The notes beneath the pieces were generated by a model that was not told where the DNA came from, made no database searches, and worked only from the letters and a program-made list of their open reading frames with translations. Positions 5,599-12,930 of a DNA stretch of 14,385 bases are shown piece after piece; position 1 is the first letter of the stretch, and each line of letters starts with the position of its first letter. The translations under genes were made by a program, and so were the position numbers. Source of the stretch: JBGPLH01 sp041486365 [NCBI: Thermodesulfobacteriota bacterium] (GTDB lineage Bacteria > JAUYMQ01); assembly GCA_041486365.1 (NCBI GenBank), contig JBGPLH010000048.1, positions 1 through 14,385 on the forward strand, in the 5' to 3' direction.

Positions 5599-6426
5599 TC
5601 ACCTGGGGTCCAGGCGGCTCGTGTCGTTCAGCGACCAGTCGTACTCGAAGGTCTCCAGCTTCCAGCCCCCCTTCTCCACCCACGCCCGGTCGGCGGGGTG
5701 TTCGACGTAGGGCGCCATCACCTTCGCTATCCCGCCGCCCCATTCCTCGAACTGATCGCGGAAGAACTTGTAGATCCGGGACACCGTGAGCGTGTTGCTC
5801 TTGCGATCGATCCGCGACCCCTTGCGCGGGTCGTTCCAGAAACCGCGCGCCTGCTCGGCGAGCTGGGCGTCGAGGCGCTCCGGCACGAAGGGCTCCCGCC
5901 GCAGGTTCGGGCAGGACACGGAGGCGCAGACGATCGCCCAGTGGGTCCGGAGATCCCTGAACCGGCCCAGCAGGATGCCGTGCTCGATCCCGTCGAGCGA
6001 GTACGCCTTCCCGCCCACCGGGAGCACGTCCTTCTTCCAGGGCGACCCGAGGAGATTGATCTTCCGGCTCGTGATGCTGTCCACGGGCCAATGGTCGACC
6101 ACCAGCTTGATCGCCCCGATGTTGTAGGCGTTCATCCAGAACGCTTCGCGCGCAGCGGGGGCGGGGAGCGCGTCCGGACGGGCCCGGGCAAAATCGTCCA
6201 GCACGCGCCGGTAGAGCGACTTCGGATCGCCCGCCTGCTTCGCGAGCGCCGCGTAGTCCACGGCCACCACCGGAACGCCGCCGATCGTGCCGGCCTTCGT
6301 GTGCTTCCGAAGCAGCTCGGCGTAGAGGGTCGTGTCGAATCGCGTCCTGTCGAGGTCGCCGGCGGCGGCCGGAGAAGCGGTGGTCATCAGGGCGATCCAG
6401 AGCAGGGCGAGCAGGCGCTTCATCAT
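5599..6426 (-). CDS. Secreted DUF547-domain protein
   Basis: This 275-residue protein has a clear signal peptide (MMKRLLALLWIALMTTASPAAAG, cleavage near 22-23), so it is exported to the periplasm or beyond. DUF547 (PF04784) covers about 70-215. Its hallmarks include AFWMNAYNIGAIKLV, DHWPVDSI, LDGIEHGIL and the Cys-containing HWAIVCASVSCPNLRREPF. The domain is thought to have a cysteine-peptidase-like fold (Cys with upstream His), but no activity has been shown to my knowledge. The tail after 215 (KFFRDQFEEWGGGI, FEYDWSLND) is also usual in the family, where it lies just past the domain. The two adjacent ATG codons make the exact start uncertain by one residue; AAGGA lies about 10 nt upstream. 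It is probably co-transcribed with the zinc-ribbon gene. Confidence 0.9.
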   Translation of the reverse strand: MMKRLLALLWIALMTTASPAAAGDLDRTRFDTTLYAELLRKHTKAGTIGGVPVVAVDYAALAKQAGDPKSLYRRVLDDFARARPDALPAPAAREAFWMNAYNIGAIKLVVDHWPVDSITSRKINLLGSPWKKDVLPVGGKAYSLDGIEHGILLGRFRDLRTHWAIVCASVSCPNLRREPFVPERLDAQLAEQARGFWNDPRKGSRIDRKSNTLTVSRIYKFFRDQFEEWGGGIAKVMAPYVEHPADRAWVEKGGWKLETFEYDWSLNDTSRLDPR

Positions 6427-6495
6427 TCAGGGCGTTCCTTCCGGGCCCAGCGGAGGCCCCGCGTCCGAAAGGTGACACGGCGCTCCGCGGACGGG

Positions 6496-6525
6496 AGCCT
6501 AGCAGTCCCCGAGGCGGCCGGGCAA
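6496..6525 (-). promoter_or_regulatory. Promoter candidate for the DUF547 gene
   Basis: Read on the minus strand, TTGCCC (6525-6520) and TAGGCT (6501-6496) are 18 bp apart. TGC directly before the -10 makes an extended -10 (TGnTA...T). The start would lie near 6489, leaving a leader of about 60 nt. Confidence 0.4.
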
Positions 6526-6556
6526 GGCCGCGGCGCGCGGCGATCGCTCCCGCGAC

Positions 6557-6585
6557 TTGACCAACGGAATCCAGCACGATAGGTT
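6557..6585 (+). promoter_or_regulatory. Promoter candidate for the purM operon
   Basis: TTGACC (6557-6562) and TAGGTT (6580-6585) are separated by exactly 17 bp. The start would be near 6592, leaving a leader of about 165 nt. It is the only good promoter-like pair I see ahead of the purM-purN-oxidoreductase run. Confidence 0.5.
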
Positions 6586-6757
6586 CGAAACGCCCTCCGT
6601 GGCTGCGCTTCGCGCCCGCGCATTCCCTCCCGATTCGGTGGACCGCCGTGGCGGCGCCTCGATGCGCCCACGGCCGCGCCTCGGCCGGTGGGGCGCGGAA
6701 TGTTCCCGCCCGGGGGGCGCGCGCCGCGGAGGCCGGGAGTCCTTCCTGGAGATCCGA

Positions 6758-7810
6758 ATGAAGAAGCCCATGGACTATCGCGCCGCGGGGGTGGACATCG
6801 ACGCGGGCGACCGCCTGGTGCGGATGATCGGCCCGGCCGTGCGGTCCACCTACCGACCGGAGGTGATCGGCGATATCGGCGGCTTCGGAGGCTTCTTCGC
6901 GCTCGCGGCGGGCAAGTACCGCGATCCGGTCCTCGTCTCGGGCGCCGATGGCGTCGGGACGAAGCTCAAGCTCGCCTTCCTCACCGGGCGCCACGACACG
7001 GTCGGGATCGACCTCGTGGCGATGTGCGCCAACGACATCGCGGTGCACGGCGCGGAGCCCTTGTTCTTCCTCGACTACTTCGCGACGGGACGGCTCGAGG
7101 AAAGCACGGCCGCCGTCGTGATCGGCGGGATCGCCGAGGGATGCCGGCAGGCCGGCTGCGCGCTCCTCGGCGGCGAGACGGCGGAGATGCCCGGCTTCTA
7201 CCCGGCGGGCGAGTACGACCTCGCGGGGTTCGCCGTGGGCGTGGTCGAGCGCGACCGGATCATCGACGGCCGCGGCGTGGCGCCCGGTGACATCATCCTC
7301 GGCCTGGCCTCGAGCGGGCTTCATTCCAACGGCTACTCCCTCGCCCGGCGAATTGTCGAGGACGCGGGCTGGGCCCTCGAGGAATCGCCCGCGGGTCTCG
7401 GGACGACGCTCGCCGACGCGCTGCTCGCCCCGACGCGGATCTACGTGAAACCGATGCGCTCGCTCCTCGCGCGCGTGCCCGTGAAGGCCTTCGCACACAT
7501 CACCGGCGGCGGGATCCCCGGCAACGTGCCCCGCGTCATGCCGGAGGGGACGGCGGCGCTGATCGACAAGGGCGCATGGACACGCCCACCGATCATCGAT
7601 CTCCTCCAGCGGGCGGCGGGCGTGGCGGAGGACGAGATGTTCCGGACCTTCAACTGCGGGATAGGCATGGTGGCGATCGTGGCTCCCGGCGACGCGGACA
7701 CGGCGCGCGCGGCAATCGAAGCGGCGGGGGAGACCGCGCACGCCATCGGCGAGATCGCCCGTGGAGAGGGTCCGGCCTTCGTCGAGCTGCGCGGGAGGGC
7801 CTTCCCGTGA
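6758..7810 (+). CDS. purM: Phosphoribosylformylglycinamidine cyclo-ligase (AIR synthetase)
   Basis: PurM uses ATP to close formylglycinamidine ribotide to aminoimidazole ribotide, the fifth step of purine synthesis, in the cytosol. The protein is 350 residues, normal for the family. It begins with the signature [14 protein letters not shown] (6-19), followed by [11 protein letters not shown] (61-71), [26 protein letters not shown] and [13 protein letters not shown]. The C-terminal AIRS domain has [30 protein letters not shown] and FNCGIGM. The ATG at 6758 is chosen over upstream in-frame starts because GGAG lies 6 nt before it and the protein then starts at the conserved N-terminus. The TGA overlaps the GTG of purN (GTGA), indicating coupled translation. 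Confidence 0.97.
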   Translation: MKKPMDYRAAGVDIDAGDRLVRMIGPAVRSTYRPEVIGDIGGFGGFFALAAGKYRDPVLVSGADGVGTKLKLAFLTGRHDTVGIDLVAMCANDIAVHGAEPLFFLDYFATGRLEESTAAVVIGGIAEGCRQAGCALLGGETAEMPGFYPAGEYDLAGFAVGVVERDRIIDGRGVAPGDIILGLASSGLHSNGYSLARRIVEDAGWALEESPAGLGTTLADALLAPTRIYVKPMRSLLARVPVKAFAHITGGGIPGNVPRVMPEGTAALIDKGAWTRPPIIDLLQRAAGVAEDEMFRTFNCGIGMVAIVAPGDADTARAAIEAAGETAHAIGEIARGEGPAFVELRGRAFP

Positions 7811-8550
7811 GCGCGGCGCGAGCCCGCCGCGGGCCCCTCCGGGTCGGCGTCCTCGTCTCGGGGAGCGGGACCAACCTGCAGTCGATCCTCGATCAGTGCG
7901 CCCGTGGCCGGATCGACGCCGAAGTCGCCGTCGTGATCTCAAACAGCCCGGAGGCCTACGCCCTCACCCGCGCGAGGCGCGCCGGCGTGCCCGCGGTCGT
8001 GGTGAGCCACAAGGACTTCCCCGAGCGGGAGCGCTTCGACGAGCGACTCCTCGAGGTGCTTCGCGAACACCACGCGGACCTCGTCTGCCTCGCGGGGTTC
8101 ATGCGGCTCCTCACGCCGGCCTTCATCCGCGCGTTCCCCGGGCGCATCCTGAACATCCACCCCGCCCTCCTGCCCGCGTTCCCCGGGCTCCAGGTGCAGC
8201 GGAAGGCGGCGGATCACGGCGTGCGATTCTCCGGCTGCACGGTGCACCTCGTGGACGAGGGGTGCGACACCGGACCCATCGTGATCCAGGCGGTGGTGCC
8301 CGTGGCCCCCGGCGACACGGCCGAGACGCTGGCCGCGCGGATCCTGAAGCAGGAGCACCGGGTCTATCCCCGGGCCATCCAGCTTTTCGCGGAGGGAAGG
8401 ATCGAGGTCGCACCGGGAACCCGTGTGGTGCGGATCAAGGGGGCCGCGTTCGTGGAGCGGGCGCTGGTGAATCCGCCGCTCAGGGATCGCAAGCGTGCGC
8501 GTCCCGCGCCCGGGCGGACCTCGCGCACCCCGAAGAAGAGGAAGCGCTGA
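7807..8550 (+). CDS. purN: Phosphoribosylglycinamide formyltransferase (GART)
   Basis: PurN transfers formyl from 10-formyl-tetrahydrofolate to glycinamide ribotide, the third purine step. The protein has 247 residues. GSGTN (19-23) is the phosphate loop. The catalytic triad is visible as Asn116 and His118 in [12 protein letters not shown] and Asp154 in EGCDTGP, each ten positions later than in E. coli (106/108/144). LAGFMRLL (95-102) belongs to the folate site. It is longer than usual: after about residue 225 comes a Lys/Arg/Pro-rich tail ending KKRKR, with no predicted role. The start is GTG, with GGAGG about 8 nt upstream, overlapping the purM stop by 4 bp. The stop overlaps the next gene's ATG by one base. 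The purM-purN order is common in bacteria. Confidence 0.96.
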   Translation: MSAARARRGPLRVGVLVSGSGTNLQSILDQCARGRIDAEVAVVISNSPEAYALTRARRAGVPAVVVSHKDFPERERFDERLLEVLREHHADLVCLAGFMRLLTPAFIRAFPGRILNIHPALLPAFPGLQVQRKAADHGVRFSGCTVHLVDEGCDTGPIVIQAVVPVAPGDTAETLAARILKQEHRVYPRAIQLFAEGRIEVAPGTRVVRIKGAAFVERALVNPPLRDRKRARPAPGRTSRTPKKRKR

Positions 8551-10031
8551 TGGCGGACGTGACCTACGACGCCGTGGTCCTCGGCGCCAACCCCTCGGGC
8601 CTCATCGCCGCGGCACTGCTCGCGCGGCGGAGACTGCGCGTGCTGGTCGTCGAGGACGAGCCGAAGCGGCCGGCGGCGGCGCGCGCGGGAGGCGTCTTCC
8701 GCCGGATTCCCTTTCTGTTCGGCTGCGGGGCCCACCAGGCGCTCGACGAGGTCTTCACCGACATCGGCGTCCCGCTCATCGCCAAGAAATCCATCCGCGC
8801 CCTCCCCTTCGCCTACCAGGTGATCCTCCCCGGGGCACGGATCGATCTGCACGCCGACGACGAGATGCTCGCGGAGGAGCTCCACCGGGAGTTTCCGGCT
8901 CACGTGGAATCGCTGCGCGGTTTCTACGCCGAGCTGGACAGAATCGAGAATGGGCTGCGGCACCTCTTCGCCGTTCGTGGCTGCATGCCGCCCCAGGGCC
9001 TGCGGGAGCGCTGGGCCTATCGGCGGTCGCTGCGGCGCGAGCACCCCGACATCGCCTTCTACCAGGACCGCCGGATCACGGATCTGGCCCGCGACTATGG
9101 CTTCGACCCGCGCGTGGGCACGTTTCTGCGCACACAGATCGCCGCGCTCGGGCACCAGACCGGCGATTCGATCTCGGCCTGGGAAGCGGCGGTGACCCTC
9201 ACGCTCTTCCGTGGCGGGAGCCACACGTGTTACGGCGGCGAGGAGATGGTGCTGCAGATCATCCGGAACCGGATCACGGCGCTGCACGGGGCGTTCCTCC
9301 AGGCGGAGGACGGCGCGCCCCTCACGGGGCGCCTGGTCGCGCGCGGTCGAAAGGTCGAGGAGATCGCCTTCGGCAACGGGGAGCGCGTGAAGACCGGCGC
9401 CGTGATCTCGAGTCTTCCCCCGGAGCGGCTCGCGCGGTGGATTCCCGATTCGTTGTGGTCGCGCCGGTACCTGGGGCGGCTTCAGGCGTCCCGGCCCCGC
9501 CGGATCGATCTCTGCTTCCACTTCGCGATGGACGCCGAGGCGGTCCCCGTGGGAATGGCCGACCAGGTGATCTTCGTCGCCGATGCCGAAGCCCTGCTCG
9601 AGGACGGCAACCTGCTGCGCTTCCACCTGAGCCCGGAGGAGGAGGCGCAATCGTCCCCGGTCCGGGAACGTGAGATGGCGGTTTCGCTCCTGGCGGACCC
9701 CGAGCGCCTGCGCGGCGAACCGGACTACGAGAAGGCGCTGCTGGAGTCCGTGCACCGGCACATCGAGAGCTTCATGCACTTCGCCCAGGGGCGTTACGAG
9801 CTGATCGAGACGCGCCCTTCTCGCGAAGAGCTCGCCACGCCCGGGGCGGAGGATATGTTCCGTTACGACGTCGCCTCGGAAAAATCCATGACGCCGCTCC
9901 CGGCGGCGCTCCCGCCCTTCAGCAATCTCGCCGTTGCCGGGCGCGGCGTCCTTCCCGCTCTCGGCCTGCTGGGTGAGATCCTCACGGCCCGGGCCGCGAG
10001 CGAGCGGGTGATCAGACGCCTGGCCCCGTAG
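8550..10031 (+). CDS. FAD-dependent oxidoreductase, CrtI/phytoene-desaturase-like
   Basis: The protein has 493 residues. The N-terminal Rossmann motif reads [30 protein letters not shown] (7-36), with Asn where the second glycine of GxGxxG usually is. Acidic residues follow beta-2 as expected for FAD. The C-terminus, [30 protein letters not shown], matches the second FAD-contacting segment of amine-oxidase/CrtI-type flavoproteins. The middle (about 90-420) carries the substrate domain, with [21 protein letters not shown] resembling the GGM..L...L segment of desaturases. The substrate is unknown; carotenoid, polyene or amine chemistry are all possible. No other pigment gene is present. The ATG overlaps the purN TGA (TGATG), so it is translated from the purine operon transcript, which is unexpected for this enzyme class. 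Confidence 0.82.
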   Translation: MADVTYDAVVLGANPSGLIAAALLARRRLRVLVVEDEPKRPAAARAGGVFRRIPFLFGCGAHQALDEVFTDIGVPLIAKKSIRALPFAYQVILPGARIDLHADDEMLAEELHREFPAHVESLRGFYAELDRIENGLRHLFAVRGCMPPQGLRERWAYRRSLRREHPDIAFYQDRRITDLARDYGFDPRVGTFLRTQIAALGHQTGDSISAWEAAVTLTLFRGGSHTCYGGEEMVLQIIRNRITALHGAFLQAEDGAPLTGRLVARGRKVEEIAFGNGERVKTGAVISSLPPERLARWIPDSLWSRRYLGRLQASRPRRIDLCFHFAMDAEAVPVGMADQVIFVADAEALLEDGNLLRFHLSPEEEAQSSPVREREMAVSLLADPERLRGEPDYEKALLESVHRHIESFMHFAQGRYELIETRPSREELATPGAEDMFRYDVASEKSMTPLPAALPPFSNLAVAGRGVLPALGLLGEILTARAASERVIRRLAP

Positions 10032-10051
10032 CCGGGCGGCCTCCCGTCCTC

Positions 10052-10086
10052 GGGGGGTTGAACCCCCTCTGGCCCTCTGCTATGTT
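10052..10086 (+). promoter_or_regulatory. rpmB promoter with -35 inside a palindrome
   Basis: TTGAAC (10058-10063) and TATGTT (10081-10086) are 17 bp apart, giving a start near 10093 and a leader of about 30 nt. The -35 element sits inside the perfect palindrome GGGGGTTGAACCCCC (10053-10067), 7-bp arms around one G. The palindrome could be an operator, or as RNA a 5-bp hairpin 22 nt after the oxidoreductase stop; no T run follows. Confidence 0.55.
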
Positions 10087-10122
10087 CTCGCGGCCTTTTT
10101 CCTGGAACGCGGAGGTCGTGCG

Positions 10123-10344
10123 ATGGCAGGCCGGGTTTGTAGCATCTGCGGCAAGAAGCCGAGCTTCGGCAACAACGTGAGTCACGCGAACAACCGCACC
10201 TCGCGCCGGTGGCTCCCGAACATCCAGACGGTGAAGGCGAACCAGGCGGGCACGATCCGGCGGATTCACGTCTGCACCCGCTGTCTTCGCTCCGGCGCGG
10301 TCACGAAGGCTCCCCAGCGCTCGGCCATCAAGAAGACGGCCTGA
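10123..10344 (+). CDS. rpmB: Large-subunit ribosomal protein bL28
   Basis: The 73-residue protein matches bL28 over its whole length: [33 protein letters not shown], then [28 protein letters not shown]. It belongs to the zinc-binding (C+) form, with CxxC at Cys6/Cys9 and Cys51/Cys54. GGAGG (10111-10115) lies 7 nt before the ATG. It is not next to rpmG, its partner in many genomes. It has its own promoter and a hairpin terminator, so it is probably a single-gene transcript. Confidence 0.97.
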   Translation: MAGRVCSICGKKPSFGNNVSHANNRTSRRWLPNIQTVKANQAGTIRRIHVCTRCLRSGAVTKAPQRSAIKKTA

Positions 10345-10367
10345 CGACCCCGTTCCAGTGCACGAGC

Positions 10368-10403
10368 ACGAAGGGCGACGCTCCCGCGCCGCCCTTTCGT
10401 TTT
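10368..10403 (+). terminator. Intrinsic terminator of rpmB
   Basis: ACGAAGGGCG (10368-10377) pairs with CGCCCTTTCGT (10390-10400), a 10-bp stem with one bulged T. It is followed by TTTT (10400-10403, the first T shared with the stem). It lies 24 nt after the rpmB stop and about 30 nt before the end of the convergent DUF2207 gene. Confidence 0.65.
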
Positions 10404-10434
10404 CCGGCGAGGCGTCCGCCCGCCGCGGCTGCCT

Positions 10435-12186
10435 TCACCACGACCCCCCTCCTCCACCGCCGGACCCGCCGCCGCTCGATCCGCCGCTGAAGCCGCTGCT
10501 CCCCGAGCCTCCGCCCGGCGCGGAGGCCATCGTCGTACCGATGGTCTTGAGCGAGCTGCCCACGTCGCTCACGAAGATCCGCGGGGAGAAACTCCCGGGG
10601 TGGCTCGATGCGTACCAGCGCGGCGGCTCCGTGTAGATGTCCGCGAAGGCGTCGGCCCACTGGTCCGCTGCTCCGAGCACGATGGCGAAGGGAAGCACCT
10701 TCTCGAAATTCTCCGCCGTCCGCCCGCCCATGCGCTCGAGACGCTGCGCGTCCACCCGCTCCACGAACTCCCTGAACCCGAGGATCTCCTGGTACGCCTG
10801 CCGTCCGCGGGCCGTGCGCCGCGGCATGAACGGGGAGAACGCCGCGACGATCGCCCCCGTCGCGAACAGGCACCCGCCCGCGACGAAACCCAGGGCCTTC
10901 GACGCCAGGAGGAACCCGGCCACCGCCAGGACGACCCCGATCCCGAGATAGATGCCCCTCACCTTGTCGGGCGATGCGGGGAAGTAACCCCCCTCCTTCG
11001 ACACGCTCTCGTAGAGCGCCTTCCGGAGGTCGGGCAGCTTCCGGTAGAAGCTGTTCTTCAGCGACGAGACGAGGATGCTGTTCCCGGAGTCGAAGAGCGC
11101 CTCGATGAATTTCGACTCGAAGCGCTTGAGCGGCTGGTTCGGCCCCTCCTTGCGCGTGAGCCGGTAGTCCTTCGTCGAGAAGAAGAGGAACTTCGCGGTC
11201 TCGGTCTCCTCGATCGTGAGATGCCCGCGCACGGCGAGGTCGAGGATCGTCGCCGTGAGGTCCGTCATGTCCGCCCGCTCGTCGAGGACCGTGCCCACCT
11301 CCGCGGGGCAGAGCCCTTCGGGTGGCCCGTAGCGCACGGGAATCGCGTCGGCGCCCGCGGGATCCCGTCCGCGCGTGCGCCAGACGTGGAGCATCCCGAG
11401 GAGGGCCGCGAGCGGGAACATCATCCACGGGCTCACGGCGTCGCTCACACGATCGAGAATGCGCCCGGCGCGGGAGGGCTCCCGCAGGATCCCCTTCGGG
11501 AGCCCCACGACCAGCGTGAGCCCCTCACGGATCCCGAGCGCGTGGCGGCTCGTGATGTCGACGGCACCCGCCCCGGCATGGGCGTCGCACTCGGAAAGCG
11601 TCGAGCCGAAGGGGCCGGTGTAGCAGGCGAACCAGGCCTTCGAGGCGTCGGTCCCCGGCGGGAGGATCACCCGGGCGGACGCGTGGCCGATCGGCACGGG
11701 CCACTCGATCCCGGTGGCGTTCCAGTAGATCTCGTCGTGGTCATCGAAGTAGAGGAGGCCGCGCCGCACGCGGTAGATGATCCGGTACTCGTGCCGGCCG
11801 GTCACGGTATGGTCCGGATCGCCGATCCGGATCTTCAGGTTGGAGCCTTCGCGGGTGATCTTCGTCCCGTAGGAAGCGCCGCGCTCGTCCGTCACCGAAT
11901 CCACGTCCAGGTGGATCCGGAAATCCGGCCCCGCCCCACGGCCATACCGGATCGGGATCAGCCGGAAGATCCCGTGGCGCTGCTCCGCCCCGAAGTCGTA
12001 GAGGATGCGCTCGGTGACCGTGAAGGTCTCGCCCGTGGACAGCCGCACCTCCACGTCCATGCGCCGGATCTCCTCCGCGCGGGCGGAGGCGGCGAGAACC
12101 ACCGCGAGGAGCGCGGCGGCGAAGCCTCTGCGAACGGAGCGGCGGTCAGGTCGCAAAGCGGACGGATGGAACGCTGCGCTCGGCAT
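10435..12186 (-). CDS. DUF2207-domain membrane protein
   Basis: The 583-residue protein has a signal peptide over about 1-37 (RRGFAAALLAVVLAASARA). The extracytoplasmic DUF2207 domain spans about 40-230: RMDVEVRLSTGETFTVTERILYDFG, HGIFRLIPIRYG and YFDDHDEIYWNATG. A TM helix follows at 252-270. A cytoplasmic winged-helix-like section at 285-400 begins YGPPEGLCPAEVGTVLDER. Two more TM helices lie at 411-427 and 430-450. The last part includes AYQEILGFREFVERVDAQRL and FEKVLPFAIVLGAADQWADAF. The tail (557-583) is almost only Gly and Ser, ending in SW, as in many DUF2207 and TPM proteins. The role is unknown; pairing with lemA is very common. The ATG at 12186 overlaps the end of lemA by 41 bp and has no strong ribosome site, so it probably depends on lemA translation. 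A TTG near 12153 is an alternative start. Confidence 0.9.
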   Translation of the reverse strand: MPSAAFHPSALRPDRRSVRRGFAAALLAVVLAASARAEEIRRMDVEVRLSTGETFTVTERILYDFGAEQRHGIFRLIPIRYGRGAGPDFRIHLDVDSVTDERGASYGTKITREGSNLKIRIGDPDHTVTGRHEYRIIYRVRRGLLYFDDHDEIYWNATGIEWPVPIGHASARVILPPGTDASKAWFACYTGPFGSTLSECDAHAGAGAVDITSRHALGIREGLTLVVGLPKGILREPSRAGRILDRVSDAVSPWMMFPLAALLGMLHVWRTRGRDPAGADAIPVRYGPPEGLCPAEVGTVLDERADMTDLTATILDLAVRGHLTIEETETAKFLFFSTKDYRLTRKEGPNQPLKRFESKFIEALFDSGNSILVSSLKNSFYRKLPDLRKALYESVSKEGGYFPASPDKVRGIYLGIGVVLAVAGFLLASKALGFVAGGCLFATGAIVAAFSPFMPRRTARGRQAYQEILGFREFVERVDAQRLERMGGRTAENFEKVLPFAIVLGAADQWADAFADIYTEPPRWYASSHPGSFSPRIFVSDVGSSLKTIGTTMASAPGGGSGSSGFSGGSSGGGSGGGGGGSW

Positions 12187-12706
12187 TGGAGTCCAGCTCG
12201 AAGTACTCCTTCTTCGAGAACCCGAATGGCTGGGCGATGAGGTTCGACGGGAAAGTCTCGCAGGCGGTGTTGAGATCGCGCACCACGGCGTTGTAGTAGC
12301 GGCGCGCGTTCTGGATGGCGTCCTCGATGGCCCCAAGGTCCCGCTGGAGCGAGAGGAAATTCTCGTTCGCCTTGAGCTGGGGGTAGGACTCGGCCAGGGC
12401 GAAGAGGCTCGAGAGCGTCCGGGACAGCTCCCCTTCCGCCGCGGCCCGGTTCTCGGGACCGCCCGCCTGCGCCGCGCGGTTGCGCGCCTCGACCACCTTG
12501 TTGAGGGTCGTCTGCTCGTGGGCCGCGTACCCCTTCACCGTCTCCACCAGATTCGGGACGAGATCGTGGCGGCGCTTGAGCTGAACGTCGATGTCGCTCC
12601 AGGCGTTTTCGCTGCCGTTGCGCAGGCGCACGAGGCGGTTGTACAAGCCCACGACCGCCGCGAGGACGGCGAGGGCAATCAGCAGCAGGACTCCGAGCAC
12701 GCTCAT
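12146..12706 (-). CDS. lemA: LemA family protein
   Basis: The 186-residue protein has one N-terminal TM helix at about 3-21 followed by a long helical domain. The family signature is clear: LYNRLVRLRNGSENAWSDIDVQLKRRHDLVPNLVETVKGYAAHEQTTL (21-68), then LSRTLSSLFALAESYPQLKANENFLSLQRDLGAIEDAIQNARRYYNAVVRDLN, then FPSNLIAQPFGFSKKEYFE. The N-terminus is outside and the helical part cytoplasmic in the Listeria case; the function is unknown despite wide conservation. AAGGGA lies 5 nt before the ATG. It is first of a two-gene unit with the DUF2207 gene, probably read from the promoter at 12800-12828. Confidence 0.96.
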   Translation of the reverse strand: MSVLGVLLLIALAVLAAVVGLYNRLVRLRNGSENAWSDIDVQLKRRHDLVPNLVETVKGYAAHEQTTLNKVVEARNRAAQAGGPENRAAAEGELSRTLSSLFALAESYPQLKANENFLSLQRDLGAIEDAIQNARRYYNAVVRDLNTACETFPSNLIAQPFGFSKKEYFELDSNAERSVPSVRFAT

Positions 12707-12799
12707 GGTTTCCCTTTCTGGAGGTCGACCCGCGCGCCCTTCGAAAGACCCTCTGTTCGCGAGGGACCCTCGGGCGCGGGGCCTTGGGCATTGCCCCGC

Positions 12800-12828
12800 T
12801 CGTTACGGTAAAGCGCCGGCGAAGTCAA
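12800..12828 (-). promoter_or_regulatory. Promoter candidate for lemA-DUF2207
   Basis: Read on the minus strand, TTGACT (12828-12823) and TAACGA (12805-12800) are separated by exactly 17 bp. The start would be near 12793, leaving about 87 nt before the lemA ATG. The -10 is weak (TA only plus position). Confidence 0.42.
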
Positions 12829-12881
12829 CGAGAAAGTCATCGGCTTCTCCCGGCGGCGGGTTGAGCCCCGGCCGGAAACGC

Positions 12882-12909
12882 GAGGGGCGGCACTCGTGCG
12901 CCGCCCCTC
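12882..12909 (-). terminator. Hairpin downstream of rsh
   Basis: A perfect 10-bp stem GAGGGGCGGC/GCCGCCCCTC (12882-12891 with 12900-12909) has an 8-nt loop, 21 nt after the rsh stop codon. Only three T follow in the rsh direction, so termination is plausible but not certain. It separates rsh from the lemA promoter. Confidence 0.6.
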
Positions 12910-12930
12910 TCACCGATCCGAGCCTGAACG

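Larger units (their letters stand above)
6427..6757. other. Divergent intergenic region with purM leader
   Basis: No supported gene lies in these 331 bases; in-frame extensions of purM and DUF547 into it have no family-like sequence. It contains back-to-back promoter candidates (minus 6496-6525, plus 6557-6585) and a leader of about 165 nt before purM. The leader is very GC-rich. CATTCC at 6629-6634 can pair with GGAATG at 6708-6713, suggesting a long-range stem. I do not recognise a purine, ppGpp/PRPP or other known riboswitch. Confidence 0.5.

Noticed and set aside
6557-6757. 67-residue N-terminal extension of PurM
   Set aside because: It begins at the promoter -35 itself, and PurM homologues start at the [13 protein letters not shown] region, where a good ribosome site lies.
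5462-7942. 826-residue minus-strand open frame
   Set aside because: It crosses DUF547 in another frame and lies antisense to purM. The Arg/Gly/Ala-rich product has no motifs; both real genes are unmistakable.
10600-12240. 546-residue plus-strand open frame
   Set aside because: It is antisense to DUF2207 and its composition (Arg/His/Glu/Pro) is that of a shadow frame.
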